Positions 63,566 through 64,000 of a stretch of 64,000 bases of DNA are shown piece after piece. The stretch's first letter is position 1. Every line of letters begins with the position of its first letter. A program made the translations under genes and the position numbers. The notes below the pieces were generated by a model. The model was not told the DNA's origin and did not search any database. It was given only the letters and a program-made list of their open reading frames with translations. Source of the stretch: Bacillus solimangrovi (GTDB lineage: Bacteria; Bacillota; Bacilli; Bacillales; Bacillaceae_N); assembly GCF_001742425.1 (NCBI RefSeq), contig NZ_MJEH01000044.1:62001-126000 (forward strand), written 5' to 3'.

Positions 63566-64000
63566 AAAGATTATCAATATAGGCGATCATAAATCGAATT
63601 TCGATTGGAGAAAAAGCTGGAAAAGAATTTTATTCTTCATCATTTTGTTGATTTTGTCTATTGCTGCTCTTACGAATGTATATATTGTAAAAGAAAATGA
63701 ATACCGTGTTGTTCGGCAGTTTGGGCAGGTTGTTCGGATTGATGATGAACCGGGGTTACGTTTTAAGATCCCATTTATTCAATCAGTGACAACATTACCA
63801 AAGTATCAAATGACATATGATGTAGCAGAAGCTGAAATTAATACAAAAGATAAAAAACGAATGATTATTGATAACTATGCTATTTGGCAAATTGATAATC
63901 CGAAGAAAATGATTTCTAATGTTCGTAACGTATTAGGAGCAGAAGCGAAGATGGAAGAGTTCATATATTCAGTTGTAAGAGCTGAATTGGGGAGGTTAGA
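63555..64000 (+). CDS. hflC: HflC-type SPFH protein (cut by the window end)
   Basis: The first 148 codons are visible. Following SNFDWRKSWKRILFFIILLILSIAALTNVYIV (one membrane helix, about residues 20-40) is the SPFH start KENEYRVVRQFGQVVRIDDEPGLRFKIPFIQSV, then INTKDKKRMIIDNYAIWQIDNPKKM. GTG at 63555 overlaps the 3' end of hflK; a GTG three codons upstream (63546) is possible. The pair is a coupled operon. The frame is open to the last base. Confidence 0.88.
   Translation, partial: MSDKKIINIGDHKSNFDWRKSWKRILFFIILLILSIAALTNVYIVKENEYRVVRQFGQVVRIDDEPGLRFKIPFIQSVTTLPKYQMTYDVAEAEINTKDKKRMIIDNYAIWQIDNPKKMISNVRNVLGAEAKMEEFIYSVVRAELGRL

Overview
This window comes from the chromosome of an AT-rich, endospore-forming Bacillaceae bacterium. 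Three things support that: an alpha/beta small acid-soluble spore protein gene behind a sigma-G-type promoter, other sporulation genes (gerW/ytfJ, ytrH, ytrI), and a gene order that largely matches the ytcI-to-phoR region of Bacillus subtilis (ytcI, ytcJ, nadK2, sppA, yteJ, ytfI, gerW, tpx, ytxK, ackA ... argGH ... ytkL, ytoI, ytpI, nrnA, ytrI, ytrH, dnaE, malic enzyme, accDA, pfkA, pyk, fxsA, ytvI, citZ, icd, mdh, phoPR).

Layout. 1-11.4 kb: spore protein, acyl-CoA synthetase, amidohydrolase, NAD kinase 2, signal peptide peptidase, RDD protein, ytfI-gerW, thiol peroxidase, ytxK and acetate kinase. The ackA upstream region has a CcpA box centred about 56 bp before the predicted transcription start. 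11.8-13.5 kb: a secreted protein with degenerate helical repeats and an EcsC-family protein. 13.6-28.2 kb: an accessory block. A sigma-54 enhancer-binding protein (CBS pair, PAS, PAS, AAA+, Fis HTH) is divergent from twelve co-directional genes for CoA-ester catabolism. The intergenic region holds a textbook -24/-12 promoter and an inverted-repeat candidate enhancer site. 28.4-32.4 kb: argGH, a universal stress protein and two small unknown proteins. 32.6-36.7 kb: a PspA-centred envelope-stress cluster (DUF4178, PspA, DUF4247-like lipoprotein, DUF350, membrane-fused aminopropyltransferase). 36.8-42 kb: ytkL, tRNA-Gln, ytoI, ytpI, nrnA and ytrIH. 42-53 kb: dnaE, then malic enzyme, a FadR-type regulator, accDA, pfkA, pyk and fxsA. 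53-62 kb: ytvI, the TCA genes citZ-icd-mdh, a MaoC-fold gene and phoPR. 62.6-64 kb: hflK and a truncated hflC.

The most distinctive region is the sigma-54 locus. It encodes a carboxyltransferase, a free 71-residue biotinyl carrier, both halves of an AtuA protein as separate genes, two isovaleryl-CoA-dehydrogenase-like ACADs, two acyl-CoA ligases, two crotonase-fold proteins (one PaaG-like), a MaoC hydratase and a nitronate-monooxygenase-like flavoprotein. No biotin carboxylase, 3-hydroxyacyl-CoA dehydrogenase, thiolase or HMG-CoA lyase is present. The set recalls the acyclic-terpene (atu) and leucine (liu/yng) pathways without matching either, so the substrate is unknown.

Central carbon regulation is also legible. 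There are candidate CcpA boxes at ackA, citZ and upstream of the phoPR region, a CcpC dyad at citZ, and a perfect FadR-type palindrome just downstream of a strong promoter ahead of the malic-enzyme/acc genes. All regulatory calls come from reading motifs by eye. Protein calls rest on recognised motifs and conserved gene order; no database search was run.
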